6,657 nucleotides of DNA. It comes from an uncultured Eubacteriales bacterium. Lineage in GTDB: Bacteria > Bacillota > Clostridia > Christensenellales > Aristaeellaceae. The stretch lies in NCBI GenBank assembly GCA_902796115.1, contig CADBNX010000579.1, positions 1 to 6,657 on the forward strand, given 5' to 3'. The notes under the pieces were generated by a model. It ran no database searches. It was given only the letters and a program-made list of their open reading frames with translations, and was not told the DNA's origin. Both the position numbers and the translations under genes were made by a program. This document shows, piece by piece, positions 1-6,372 of the stretch (positions are counted from its first letter, which is position 1; every line of letters begins with the position of its first letter).

Positions 1-831
1 AAGGAAATCCCGATGAAGCTGGATTATATCAGCTTCCACACCTACGGCACGAATCCGATGCTCCTCAACAGTGGGGAAAGGCCTTTCAACGTGAGGAATA
101 CCCTGAAAAGTCATATGGTGCTGCAGGGGATCGTGCGGAAGTACTACCCGGAGGGACTGCCGATTTTTGTGGACGAATGGGGCGCGTCGAGCCACGGTTT
201 CTTCGATGTAGAGGAATGCCCGGCCCTGATCTTCCGGGACAAAAGCGATTATGCCGCCTATATGGGCAAAATGGTTACGCTCTATATCCGGGAGAAGGCG
301 GAAGTCGACAAAATGATGATCTGCCTTTCCGGGCAGCATGAAATGGTTGTGAATTTCTCAGGCTTCCGCAATCTTTTTACGATGGATCATATCGCAAAGC
401 CGATTTACAACGCGTACAAAATGATGGCGAACCTGGGAAACGAAGTGCTGGAGAGCAGCGGGGATACGGAGGAAACGAGCGTACTGGCGACACGGGGAAA
501 CGGGAGAATCCAAGTGCTGCTGTCCCGCGCGCCCGAGAATTTCGACAGGGAATTGCAGCCGGAGAAGGCGTATGTGCGGCTGGAGGGCCTTGAAGGAAAA
601 GCGAAGGTGCGCGTATACCTGATCGACCGCTTCCATACCAATCCCTACGAGAAATTCGTGCGCGAAAAGCTGCGGGAACCGCTGACGGAAACGGACAAAG
701 CCGTGCTGCGGGAGGAAGGCACCCTGAAATGCGCGGAGGAGTTTGTACTGCCCGCGGACGAGAAAAAGGAGATCGGCATCGAGATGGACGGCTGCGCGCT
801 GGCCCTCGCGGAGATCGAGGTGGACGCATGA
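1..831 (+). CDS. GH39-type glycosidase (beta-xylosidase / iduronidase family), C-terminal part, 5' truncated by window edge
   Basis: The reading frame is open from base 1, so only the last 276 codons of a longer gene are present; the ATG at 13 is internal. Seen: a barrel strand DYISFHTYG, then FVDEWGAS with Glu at bases 175-177, which sits where the GH39 catalytic nucleophile is expected (compare the TEW/TEF motif of GH39 xylosidases). Next come a late barrel segment (RNLFTMDHIAKPIYNAYKM) and a C-terminal beta-sandwich containing YLIDRFHTNPYEKF, resembling the closing domain of GH39 enzymes. The acid/base Asn-Glu pair would lie upstream of the window. Family knowledge: GH39 retaining enzymes include beta-D-xylosidases and alpha-L-iduronidases. 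The coupling to glucuronate isomerase suggests action on glucuronate-bearing oligosaccharides such as glucuronoxylan fragments; this is inference. Whether the protein is secreted cannot be judged without its N-terminus. The stop overlaps the start of the next gene, so the two are almost certainly co-translated. Confidence 0.82.
   Translation, partial: KEIPMKLDYISFHTYGTNPMLLNSGERPFNVRNTLKSHMVLQGIVRKYYPEGLPIFVDEWGASSHGFFDVEECPALIFRDKSDYAAYMGKMVTLYIREKAEVDKMMICLSGQHEMVVNFSGFRNLFTMDHIAKPIYNAYKMMANLGNEVLESSGDTEETSVLATRGNGRIQVLLSRAPENFDRELQPEKAYVRLEGLEGKAKVRVYLIDRFHTNPYEKFVREKLREPLTETDKAVLREEGTLKCAEEFVLPADEKKEIGIEMDGCALALAEIEVDA
817..823 (+). promoter_or_regulatory. Ribosome binding site that sets the glucuronate isomerase start
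   Basis: GAGGTGG lies inside the last codons of the upstream glycosidase gene. It leaves 7 nt between GAGG and the ATG at 828 and 10 nt to the adjacent in-frame ATG at 831. The spacing favours 828, which gives the classic ATGA stop/start overlap. An in-frame ATG further upstream at 729 would need a 100-nt overlap and an arginine/glycine-rich leader unlike the family, so it was not used. Confidence 0.6.
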
Positions 832-2168
832 TGAAAAACGATCTTCTGCTGCAGGATGACCTTGCAAAAGAACTGTATTCGCGCGCCTCTTCACTGCCGC
901 TGATCGATTATCACAACCACCTGAGCATCCCGGCTCTGGCTGAAAACCGTACGGAACTGGATCCCGCCGCGCTGTGGCTGACCTGTGATCCGTACAAGCA
1001 CCGCGCGATGCGGATCTGCGGGGTGGAGGAAAAGTATATCACCGGGGATACGGACGCGTTTGACAAATTCCGTGCATGGTGCGCCGTCTATCCGCGCCTT
1101 GCGGGAAATCCGCTCTGTCACTGGGCGGAACTGGAATTATCGGAATACTTCGATCTGGATCTGCGCGATTTTCCCATCAACGGGGAGAATGCCCGGGCAC
1201 TGTGGGATGTGATGGACCGCAAACTGCACGGCGGCAGAATGGGCATAGCCGATATCCTGCGCCGCGCGGGCATGATCTACAGTGCGCCGTGCATGCTTCC
1301 GACGGATACGCCGCCGGACAGCGCGATGCCCGAGGGGATCCGTGTGGTGCCGTCCCTGCGCGCCGATACCGCGCTGGCACCGGATGCCGTACTGCTGCAA
1401 AAACTTGCTGAGCAGACCGGCAGTCCCGTCCGTACTGTCGGGGATTACAAAGCCGCGCTGCGGGAAAGACTGCGTGTATTTGAAGAGCACGGCTGCAATG
1501 TGATGGATATCTCGCTGGACGCGGGATTCCGCTATCGGGAGGAAACGGTTCCGGATACGGCGGCCGCGGAGGACTGCGGCAGGGAAGAGCTTGCGGGGGA
1601 GATGCTGCGTTTCTTCGGCGTGGAGTGCCGGGAACGCGGCTGGGTGCTGCTGCTTCATATCGGCGCGCTGCGACAGACCTCGCCCTACTTGAAGCGCGTC
1701 GCCGGTGCCGCGGGAGGATTTGCCGGGATCGGGGCAAGCGTGGATCCGGACGATACGGCCCGTTTCCTGCGGAGTATCGAGGCGAAGGACGGAAGCCTGC
1801 CGAAGACCTTGCTTTTCTCCCTGAATCCCGCGGATACGGTTCCGCAGATCACGCTGAGCGGCTCCTTCGCGCACGGCCAGGTGGGGCCGGGAGCGCCGTG
1901 GTGGTGGAACGACCACCTGCAGGGAATGACGGATTTCATGGAATGGATGAGCTGCTACGGGGTGCTGTCCGCGTTCTTCGGGATGACGACGGATTCGCGG
2001 AGCGCGCTGTCCATGGTGCGGCATGACTACTTCCGCAGGACGCTGTGCCGCTTCCTTGCCCGGAAGGTGCGCGCGGGCGAATTCCCCGCAGACCGGGATG
2101 TGCTGGGTGACCTGATTGACCGGGTCTGCTTCCGGAACGCGGCGGATAAACTTCTGCCGGTTCAATAA
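828..2168 (+). CDS. uxaC: Glucuronate (uronate) isomerase, UxaC family
   Basis: Cytoplasmic amidohydrolase-superfamily enzyme converting D-glucuronate to D-fructuronate (and, in many homologues, D-galacturonate to D-tagaturonate), the entry step of hexuronate catabolism. The 446-residue product is slightly shorter than the usual roughly 465-470. Seen: DYHNHL (His29, His31) near the N-terminus, WLTCDPYKHRAM (Tyr56), GNPLCHWAELELSEYF, PTDTPPDS (158-165), PSLRAD (Arg178), HIGALR (His277), WWWND, and TDSRS followed by RHDYFRR (Asp389, Arg391). These match in order the catalytic His/His, Tyr, Arg, His, Asp and Arg positions I recall for E. coli UxaC. Oddities: the family HCH is HNH, the TTDDPxDSL motif reads PTDTPPDSA with a shortened following segment, and Ile228 (MDISLD) replaces a commonly conserved His (SDHAL/SDHGL). 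The enzyme is probably active but divergent. It overlaps the glycosidase gene by 4 nt and precedes the mannonate oxidoreductase, which favours the glucuronate branch. Confidence 0.92.
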   Translation: MMKNDLLLQDDLAKELYSRASSLPLIDYHNHLSIPALAENRTELDPAALWLTCDPYKHRAMRICGVEEKYITGDTDAFDKFRAWCAVYPRLAGNPLCHWAELELSEYFDLDLRDFPINGENARALWDVMDRKLHGGRMGIADILRRAGMIYSAPCMLPTDTPPDSAMPEGIRVVPSLRADTALAPDAVLLQKLAEQTGSPVRTVGDYKAALRERLRVFEEHGCNVMDISLDAGFRYREETVPDTAAAEDCGREELAGEMLRFFGVECRERGWVLLLHIGALRQTSPYLKRVAGAAGGFAGIGASVDPDDTARFLRSIEAKDGSLPKTLLFSLNPADTVPQITLSGSFAHGQVGPGAPWWWNDHLQGMTDFMEWMSCYGVLSAFFGMTTDSRSALSMVRHDYFRRTLCRFLARKVRAGEFPADRDVLGDLIDRVCFRNAADKLLPVQ

Positions 2169-2228
2169 ACCGGGGATACATACTGAGTAACGATACGGGC
2201 GGGATACCTGCCTACAGGAGGAAGAAAG

Positions 2229-3068
2229 ATGGATTATACGGGAAAAATCGCGGTTGTGACCGGCGCGGGCGGCGTGCTCTGCTCCGTCATTGCCAAGAAA
2301 CTGGCTGCCCAGGGCGCGAAAGTGGTGCTGATGGGCAGGACCCGGGAAAAGCTTGAGGCCGTGGCGGAGGAAATCCGGAAGGAAGGCGGACTCTGCCTCA
2401 TCAAGACCTGCGACGTAACGAAGGAAGAGCAGGTGAAGAAAGCCGCGGATGAGATCAAAGAAGAATGGGGCCTGTGCGATTACCTGGTGAACGGCGCCGG
2501 CGGCAATAATTCCAAAGCGGTCACCACCGTCAATGAATTCACACCGGAAGAACTGAAAGAGGGAGAAGGCGTGCCGCAGGGCTTTTTCAACCTGGACTGC
2601 GAAATCTCCATGCAGGTGCTTGAAATCAATACGATGGGCACCGTGATTCCGTGCCGTGTATTCGGACGGCAGATGGTGGAAAAAGGAGGCGGAAGCATCG
2701 TCAATTTCGCCTCCATGAACAGCTATAAGCCGCTGACGCGCAACCTGGCGTACGCGATGGGCAAGGCGGCCATCGTCAATTTCACCGAGTGGCTGGCCAA
2801 TTATCTCGCGCCCGCGGGGATCCGCGTGAACGGCGTCGCTCCCGGATTCTTCATCAACAACCGTTCCCGGAAAATCATGTACACACCGGAGGGGGATCTG
2901 ACCCAGCGCGGACTGAACGTGATGGCCCATACCCCGATGAAGCGCTTCGGAGAAGCAGCGGAGCTGTGGGGCTGCATCGACTGGCTGCTGGATGACGAAA
3001 AGGCCGGCTTTGTGACCGGCGTGACGATTCCCGTAGACGGCGGGTTCATCGCGCATCCGGGAATATAA
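2229..3068 (+). CDS. uxuB: D-mannonate oxidoreductase / fructuronate reductase, SDR family
   Basis: Cytoplasmic NAD(P)H-dependent reductase predicted to convert D-fructuronate to D-mannonate, the step after glucuronate isomerase. The 279-residue product has a complete classical short-chain dehydrogenase layout: cofactor loop TGAGGVLC (11-18), DVT (62-64), NGAG (88-91), Asn134, catalytic Ser162, Tyr175 and Lys179 (YAMGK), then VAPGFF and a C-terminal TGVTIPVDGG signature. The Cys in place of the third glycine of the cofactor loop, the APGFF stretch, the HTPMKRFGE segment and the PVDGGF ending resemble the Bacillus YjmF/UxuB-type mannonate oxidoreductase rather than generic 3-oxoacyl reductases; this is from memory. 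A perfect AGGAGG at 2216-2221 with a 7-nt spacer supports the ATG. It lies 60 nt after uxaC on the same strand with no evident terminator or promoter between, so an operon is likely. Another sugar-acid SDR activity remains possible. Confidence 0.85.
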   Translation: MDYTGKIAVVTGAGGVLCSVIAKKLAAQGAKVVLMGRTREKLEAVAEEIRKEGGLCLIKTCDVTKEEQVKKAADEIKEEWGLCDYLVNGAGGNNSKAVTTVNEFTPEELKEGEGVPQGFFNLDCEISMQVLEINTMGTVIPCRVFGRQMVEKGGGSIVNFASMNSYKPLTRNLAYAMGKAAIVNFTEWLANYLAPAGIRVNGVAPGFFINNRSRKIMYTPEGDLTQRGLNVMAHTPMKRFGEAAELWGCIDWLLDDEKAGFVTGVTIPVDGGFIAHPGI

Positions 3069-4985
3069 TCATTCTCTTTCAATCAGCAGGACCGCACCGG
3101 TATTGCGGGCAAAACGGAGCGTGTTTCCGACAGCCTGTACCCCGTTATCGGGACTGAAGCAGGATGTGATATGCCACCCGTTCGCAAGCGAAAGCACGGC
3201 TTCCTGCTCATAAGGCTCGTAATTCACGGCGATAAGCGCACGGTGGCGCTCATCGAAGGGATGTTCCGTCAGCCCGACGGTGGGTACATCCATGCTTGCC
3301 GCGTGCCGACAGGATCGCAGGTTCATGGCCTGGTAGAAACGGTAATTGTCCCGCGCGTCCGGTCCATCCGTCAGGCAGGGGCGTTGCGCAGCCTGTTTTT
3401 CAATGGGAACAAACAGCGAGCAGACGCACCCTTTTTCAAACCGATTGCGGGTCAGGATAATTTCTTCCTGTTCCGTCCGTGCGAGCACTTCCGCGCCGAT
3501 GGGCTGCAGATGCAATGAAAAATCACTTTCCACAGCGATGGCGACACCCTGGACCGTCGCTGTTGCACGCATAGGCTGATGCGACCGTGTCAGCACACGG
3601 ACACCGCTGAACTCCGCGAAGGGGGAAAGCAGGGCGCCGTCCATCGAAAGACAGAGCGTGGCACCTGCGCGGACACGGTCAAGAAGCTGATGCAGCACAT
3701 GCCTCGGTACGGGGCTGAGTCCTTCGAGAGAAGGCAGTATATATGCATCGGCTTCCGGAATTTCATCATCCACCCCGGCGAAACGCAGTTTCAGTCCGGC
3801 CTGCTTGGCCAGGATGAACGCGCCGAGCGCGACACCCCAGGAATCCTTGCCCTGTGTCAGGATACAGACTGCATCTTCGATTGCCGGTGGGAGGGAATCG
3901 AAAGGCAGCCATTCCGTAAAGTGGGAAAACCGCACGATTTCCTCCATCACCGGCTTTTTGGACCCATCCCGGCGGAAGAGGCCCAATTCACGCTCCACCG
4001 CATCCCAATCATGCGGGGTTGATGCCAGATGCGTCTGGTCATGCGCACACCACCACATCATGCCGCGGCAGTCATGCGCCAGCTGCGTCATGAGCGCGGC
4101 ACGGACATAGTCTGCCGCGATTTCGTCGGAAACCACCATCGGCCCCAGGACACCGAATTCTTCCACGAATGCCGCTTTGCCGCCCAGGTGGGATACATAG
4201 TCCGTTCGCGCGGCAGAAAAGAGCGCGCTTTTCATCCGGTTCAGCGGATCTGTATCGCAATGAACCGTGAACAGCGGATACGGATGCGTGGTCAGGATAT
4301 CCATGAACTCTCCCTGATCCTTCGAACACCATACGCCATCCGCTGAAGGACCCGAAAAACCGGAGAAGACGGGATGAACCGGATCCTCCGTCCGGATGGC
4401 CATCGCGATGGAGGATAACCACAGATAGGCCTCCTCCGGGGTTCCTACAGGGCCCATACAGTTGCTTTCATTGCCCGGTTCCCAGCCGAGTATCGCCGGA
4501 TGCGTATGAAAACGGCGTATCATAACCCGTACGTACCGGATTTCCCATTTGACGGAAAGGGGATCCCGCAGGGGATTGCGGTCCTGCAGCATTTCAGGAA
4601 GGAACAGGCGCCCGCTCATCCAGCCGTTCAGCAGGCTGACCAGCAGCCGGATGCCGCATTCCTGGGCCAGATCGCACAGACGGCCGAAGCGTGTCAGCAT
4701 GGTTTCGTCAACCCCTGCCTGCCCGGCTTCGGTGAATGGAAGCACATCTTCGCCCAGGCGGATTTCGCGGGGCGTTGTCTGATAGCCGCGGTGCATGCGC
4801 AGCGGCTGGAAATCACTCCAGAGCGGGAAAACGCGCAGGTAATGGATGCCGGCTTCGGCAAGACGGCGGAAATCGCTTTCGATTTCCTGCTCGTCCCATT
4901 TTTTCCACATCCACAGCCCGCTGCGGGACGCCCAGTAATTGCAGCCCAGGAAAAAGGTTCCCTGTTGAAACGGATGGTCTTTCAT
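3069..4985 (-). CDS. Clan GH-A glycoside hydrolase (GH5/GH42-like) with C-terminal amidotransferase-like and beta domains
   Basis: Predicted retaining glycosidase of 638 residues. Seen: an N-terminal TIM barrel beginning FFLGCNYWAS, a conserved Arg51 (LRVFPLW), acid/base Glu173 in GWEPGNES, HPYP (234-237), nucleophile Glu276 in AAFVEEFG, and MMWWCAHDQ (309-317) as the last barrel strand. About residues 370-480 look like the class-I glutamine-amidotransferase-like fold found after the barrel in GH42-type enzymes (AYILPSLEGL, then a helix and RAGATLCLSMDG). The last 70 or so residues look like a small beta domain. There is no signal peptide or membrane segment, so the enzyme is probably cytoplasmic and acts on imported oligosaccharides. 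Exact family and substrate are not determined; mannosidase, galactosidase and glucosidase activities all occur in this clan. The ATG at 4985 follows GGAGG (4992-4996 on the minus strand) with a 6-nt spacer. Its TGA directly abuts the TAA of the mannonate oxidoreductase gene on the other strand. Confidence 0.82.
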   Translation of the reverse strand: MKDHPFQQGTFFLGCNYWASRSGLWMWKKWDEQEIESDFRRLAEAGIHYLRVFPLWSDFQPLRMHRGYQTTPREIRLGEDVLPFTEAGQAGVDETMLTRFGRLCDLAQECGIRLLVSLLNGWMSGRLFLPEMLQDRNPLRDPLSVKWEIRYVRVMIRRFHTHPAILGWEPGNESNCMGPVGTPEEAYLWLSSIAMAIRTEDPVHPVFSGFSGPSADGVWCSKDQGEFMDILTTHPYPLFTVHCDTDPLNRMKSALFSAARTDYVSHLGGKAAFVEEFGVLGPMVVSDEIAADYVRAALMTQLAHDCRGMMWWCAHDQTHLASTPHDWDAVERELGLFRRDGSKKPVMEEIVRFSHFTEWLPFDSLPPAIEDAVCILTQGKDSWGVALGAFILAKQAGLKLRFAGVDDEIPEADAYILPSLEGLSPVPRHVLHQLLDRVRAGATLCLSMDGALLSPFAEFSGVRVLTRSHQPMRATATVQGVAIAVESDFSLHLQPIGAEVLARTEQEEIILTRNRFEKGCVCSLFVPIEKQAAQRPCLTDGPDARDNYRFYQAMNLRSCRHAASMDVPTVGLTEHPFDERHRALIAVNYEPYEQEAVLSLANGWHITSCFSPDNGVQAVGNTLRFARNTGAVLLIERE

Positions 4986-5032
4986 GACACGCCTCCCTGT
5001 GCATGATTCGGATTAATACCTTTGCTTGCTGC

Positions 5033-5061
5033 ATTATATACCAACCTTTTTCAAAGCACAA
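5033..5061 (-). promoter_or_regulatory. Predicted sigma-70 promoter of the GH-A glycosidase
   Basis: Reading the minus strand, TTGTGC (5061-5056) is followed by a 17-nt spacer and a perfect TATAAT (5038-5033). A TGG just ahead of TATATA offers an alternative extended -10. Transcription would start near 5026 and leave a roughly 40-nt leader containing the GGAGG ribosome binding site. The -35 element is weak (three of six bases), which would fit dependence on an activator or on the -10 alone. Confidence 0.5.
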
Positions 5062-5079
5062 TGAGCCTGATCTGATTTC

Positions 5080-5110
5080 CATCAATTCTGCACATAAACA
5101 TCAAATCTGC
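5080..5110 (+). repeat. Direct repeat CATCAAnTCTGC, 19-nt period, possible regulator site
   Basis: CATCAATTCTGC (5080-5091) and CATCAAATCTGC (5099-5110) match at 11 of 12 bases. A shorter echo, GATTTCC, occurs at 5074-5080 and 5112-5118, spaced 38 nt, twice the same period. The repeats end 8 nt before the predicted -35 of the amidohydrolase promoter. Tandem direct half-sites about two helical turns apart next to a weak -35 are typical of AraC-family activator sites. No regulator gene is present in the window, so this role is inference. Confidence 0.4.
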
Positions 5111-5118
5111 CGATTTCC

Positions 5119-5147
5119 TTTACGGCCCGATTGACATGTTATATAAT
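5119..5147 (+). promoter_or_regulatory. Predicted sigma-70 promoter of the amidohydrolase
   Basis: TTTACG (5119-5124), a 17-nt spacer and a perfect TATAAT (5142-5147). The start point would fall near 5154, right at the ribosome binding site, giving a very short leader of about 15 nt. The TTGACA at 5131-5136 is only 5 nt from the -10 and cannot serve as its -35. The short leader is unusual and leaves some doubt about this promoter. Confidence 0.45.
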
Positions 5148-5153
5148 ACAGGC

Positions 5154-5159
5154 AGGAGG
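5154..5159 (+). promoter_or_regulatory. Ribosome binding site that fixes the amidohydrolase start at 5169
   Basis: A perfect AGGAGG lies 9 nt before the ATG at 5169. An in-frame ATG at 5136 has no such site and overlaps the predicted promoter spacer, so the 11 extra residues it would add are unlikely to be translated. Confidence 0.75.
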
Positions 5160-5168
5160 GTGAGGTTT

Positions 5169-6317
5169 ATGTCCGACTATCTGAAAGAACATGGCTTTTC
5201 CGATCTCCGCGCCTGTGACGCGCACATCCATATCATTTATCCGCATCCTATCGAAGAAACGGAGCAGATCCTCCGTTCCGTCTGCGGGTATTTTGCCTAC
5301 GACCGTATCGCGATCATGTCCATGACCGAGAGCTCCAACAAGGGATGCGATCCCTTTGCCAACGTCAAAGCCCTGTATCTGCGTGAAAGGCTGGGCGTAC
5401 ACCATTACGCTTTCGGCAGCCTGTTCCACTGGTACGACGGCAGGGATACCGCACAGTCCTTCCTGGAACAGGTCCGGAAAATCGACGCGCTTGGATTCGA
5501 CGGGGTCAAAATGCTGGAAGGCAAGCCCATCATGCGCAAGCGGTTTGCCCATCCGCTGGACGACCCGATCCTGGACGGTTTCTGGGGCTATATCGAGGCG
5601 CGCCGTCTGCCGATCACCTTGCATCTGACCGATCCGTCCGACATGTGGGACCGCAGCAAGTGCTCCGAATATGCGATCCGCGCCGGATGGTTCTGTGACG
5701 AAACCTTTCCGACGCGGCGGCAGCTTTTCGCGGAAATGGAAGGATTCATGCGCAAGTTTCCGGCGCTGCGGCTGACGCTGGCGCATCTGTTCAACGTGGA
5801 AGAGACGCCGCGCGCTGCGGCGCAGTTTCTGGAAGCGCACGAATACGCGGGTTTTGACCTGACGCCCGGGGATCTCATGCGTCTTTCCCTGCGGGAGCCG
5901 GAAAACTGGCGCGCATTTTATCGCGATTACAGCACGCGGCTCATGTACGGCACCGATACCTATAACATCTCTCGGGATGGGAAGACACCGGAAGAAGCGT
6001 GGGGATACCGCCCCACCCACCTGCGCATGTTCCTGGAAGGACAGGAAGATTTCGAGTATGCCGGTGATATCATTCAGCCTCTGAAGCTGGACGGCAGGCA
6101 AAAGCGTCTGATCCTGCGGGACAACCTGATCGCGCACCTGGGTGAATGCCACCGGCCCGCCGATTACGCGCTGGCGGCGGAGGAATGCGCGCGCCTTCGG
6201 GAAATGCTGAAAAAAGGCGAATTCGGAGATCGGGTCAGCGGGGAAAGGATCCCCATGGAATCGCGGAACCTGGAAGTCATGGAAGCTTTTTTCCGCGGAC
6301 AGCCAGCCGTGCGGTGA
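5169..6317 (+). CDS. Amidohydrolase-2 family metal-dependent hydrolase, substrate unknown
   Basis: The 382-residue product looks like a TIM-barrel hydrolase of the amidohydrolase_2 group (COG2159-like). Seen: an N-terminal metal motif DAHIH (His19, His21), VKMLEGKP after strand four (residues 113-120), ITLHLTDP with His152, TLAHLFNV with His206, and LMYGTDTYN with Asp263, followed by a C-terminal ILRDNLIAHLG helix. These are the usual metal and catalytic positions of the superfamily. No signal peptide or membrane segment is visible, so it should be cytoplasmic. Relatives include sugar-lactone hydrolases, decarboxylases and other hydrolases. A role on a sugar-acid lactone would fit the glucuronate genes nearby, but nothing in the sequence proves it. 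It appears to be transcribed alone from the divergent region and ends 55 nt before a convergent gene. The last 50 or so residues are charged and not recognisable as a known domain. Confidence 0.8.
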   Translation: MSDYLKEHGFSDLRACDAHIHIIYPHPIEETEQILRSVCGYFAYDRIAIMSMTESSNKGCDPFANVKALYLRERLGVHHYAFGSLFHWYDGRDTAQSFLEQVRKIDALGFDGVKMLEGKPIMRKRFAHPLDDPILDGFWGYIEARRLPITLHLTDPSDMWDRSKCSEYAIRAGWFCDETFPTRRQLFAEMEGFMRKFPALRLTLAHLFNVEETPRAAAQFLEAHEYAGFDLTPGDLMRLSLREPENWRAFYRDYSTRLMYGTDTYNISRDGKTPEEAWGYRPTHLRMFLEGQEDFEYAGDIIQPLKLDGRQKRLILRDNLIAHLGECHRPADYALAAEECARLREMLKKGEFGDRVSGERIPMESRNLEVMEAFFRGQPAVR

Positions 6318-6372
6318 AGCCGCCCGGACGGATTCTGCGGTTCTTCCGGAATGATTCGGATCCCCGGCGGTC

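Larger units (their letters stand above)
4986..5168. other. Divergent intergenic regulatory region
   Basis: This AT-richer stretch of 183 nt separates the start codons of the minus-strand GH-A glycosidase and the plus-strand amidohydrolase. It holds a plausible promoter for each gene, a ribosome binding site at each end, and a 12-nt direct repeat in front of the plus-strand promoter. I see no open frame of interest, no rho-independent terminator and no convincing catabolite-repression (cre) site. A shared regulator acting on both directions is plausible but not shown. Confidence 0.7.

Noticed and set aside
2207..2218. CCTG-CCTA-CAGG mini-hairpin touching the Shine-Dalgarno of the mannonate oxidoreductase.
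   Set aside because: A 4-bp stem with a 4-nt loop is too weak and too common by chance to claim translational control.
1137..3056. A 639-codon open frame on the minus strand, antisense to uxaC and the reductase gene.
   Set aside because: It spans two well-supported genes and their gap. Its protein is rich in His, Arg and Pro with no recognisable domain, as expected for the antisense shadow of GC-rich coding sequence.
4500..5006. A 168-codon plus-strand open frame antisense to the start of the GH-A glycosidase.
   Set aside because: It has no recognisable domain, and the minus-strand frame has catalytic motifs and a good ribosome binding site.
5131..5147. TTGACA followed by TATAAT as a consensus promoter.
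   Set aside because: The two hexamers are only 5 nt apart; the upstream TTTACG at 17 nt fits better.
5139..6152. A 337-codon minus-strand open frame antisense to the amidohydrolase.
   Set aside because: Low-complexity Arg/Gln/Val-rich product with no domain, overlapping a gene with clear metal-site motifs, promoter and ribosome binding site.
6318..6372. Possible bidirectional terminator between the amidohydrolase and the convergent right-edge gene.
   Set aside because: Only imperfect inverted repeats (around TCCGGAATGATTCGGA, and distant GCCGCC/GGCGGT) and no T-run on either strand.
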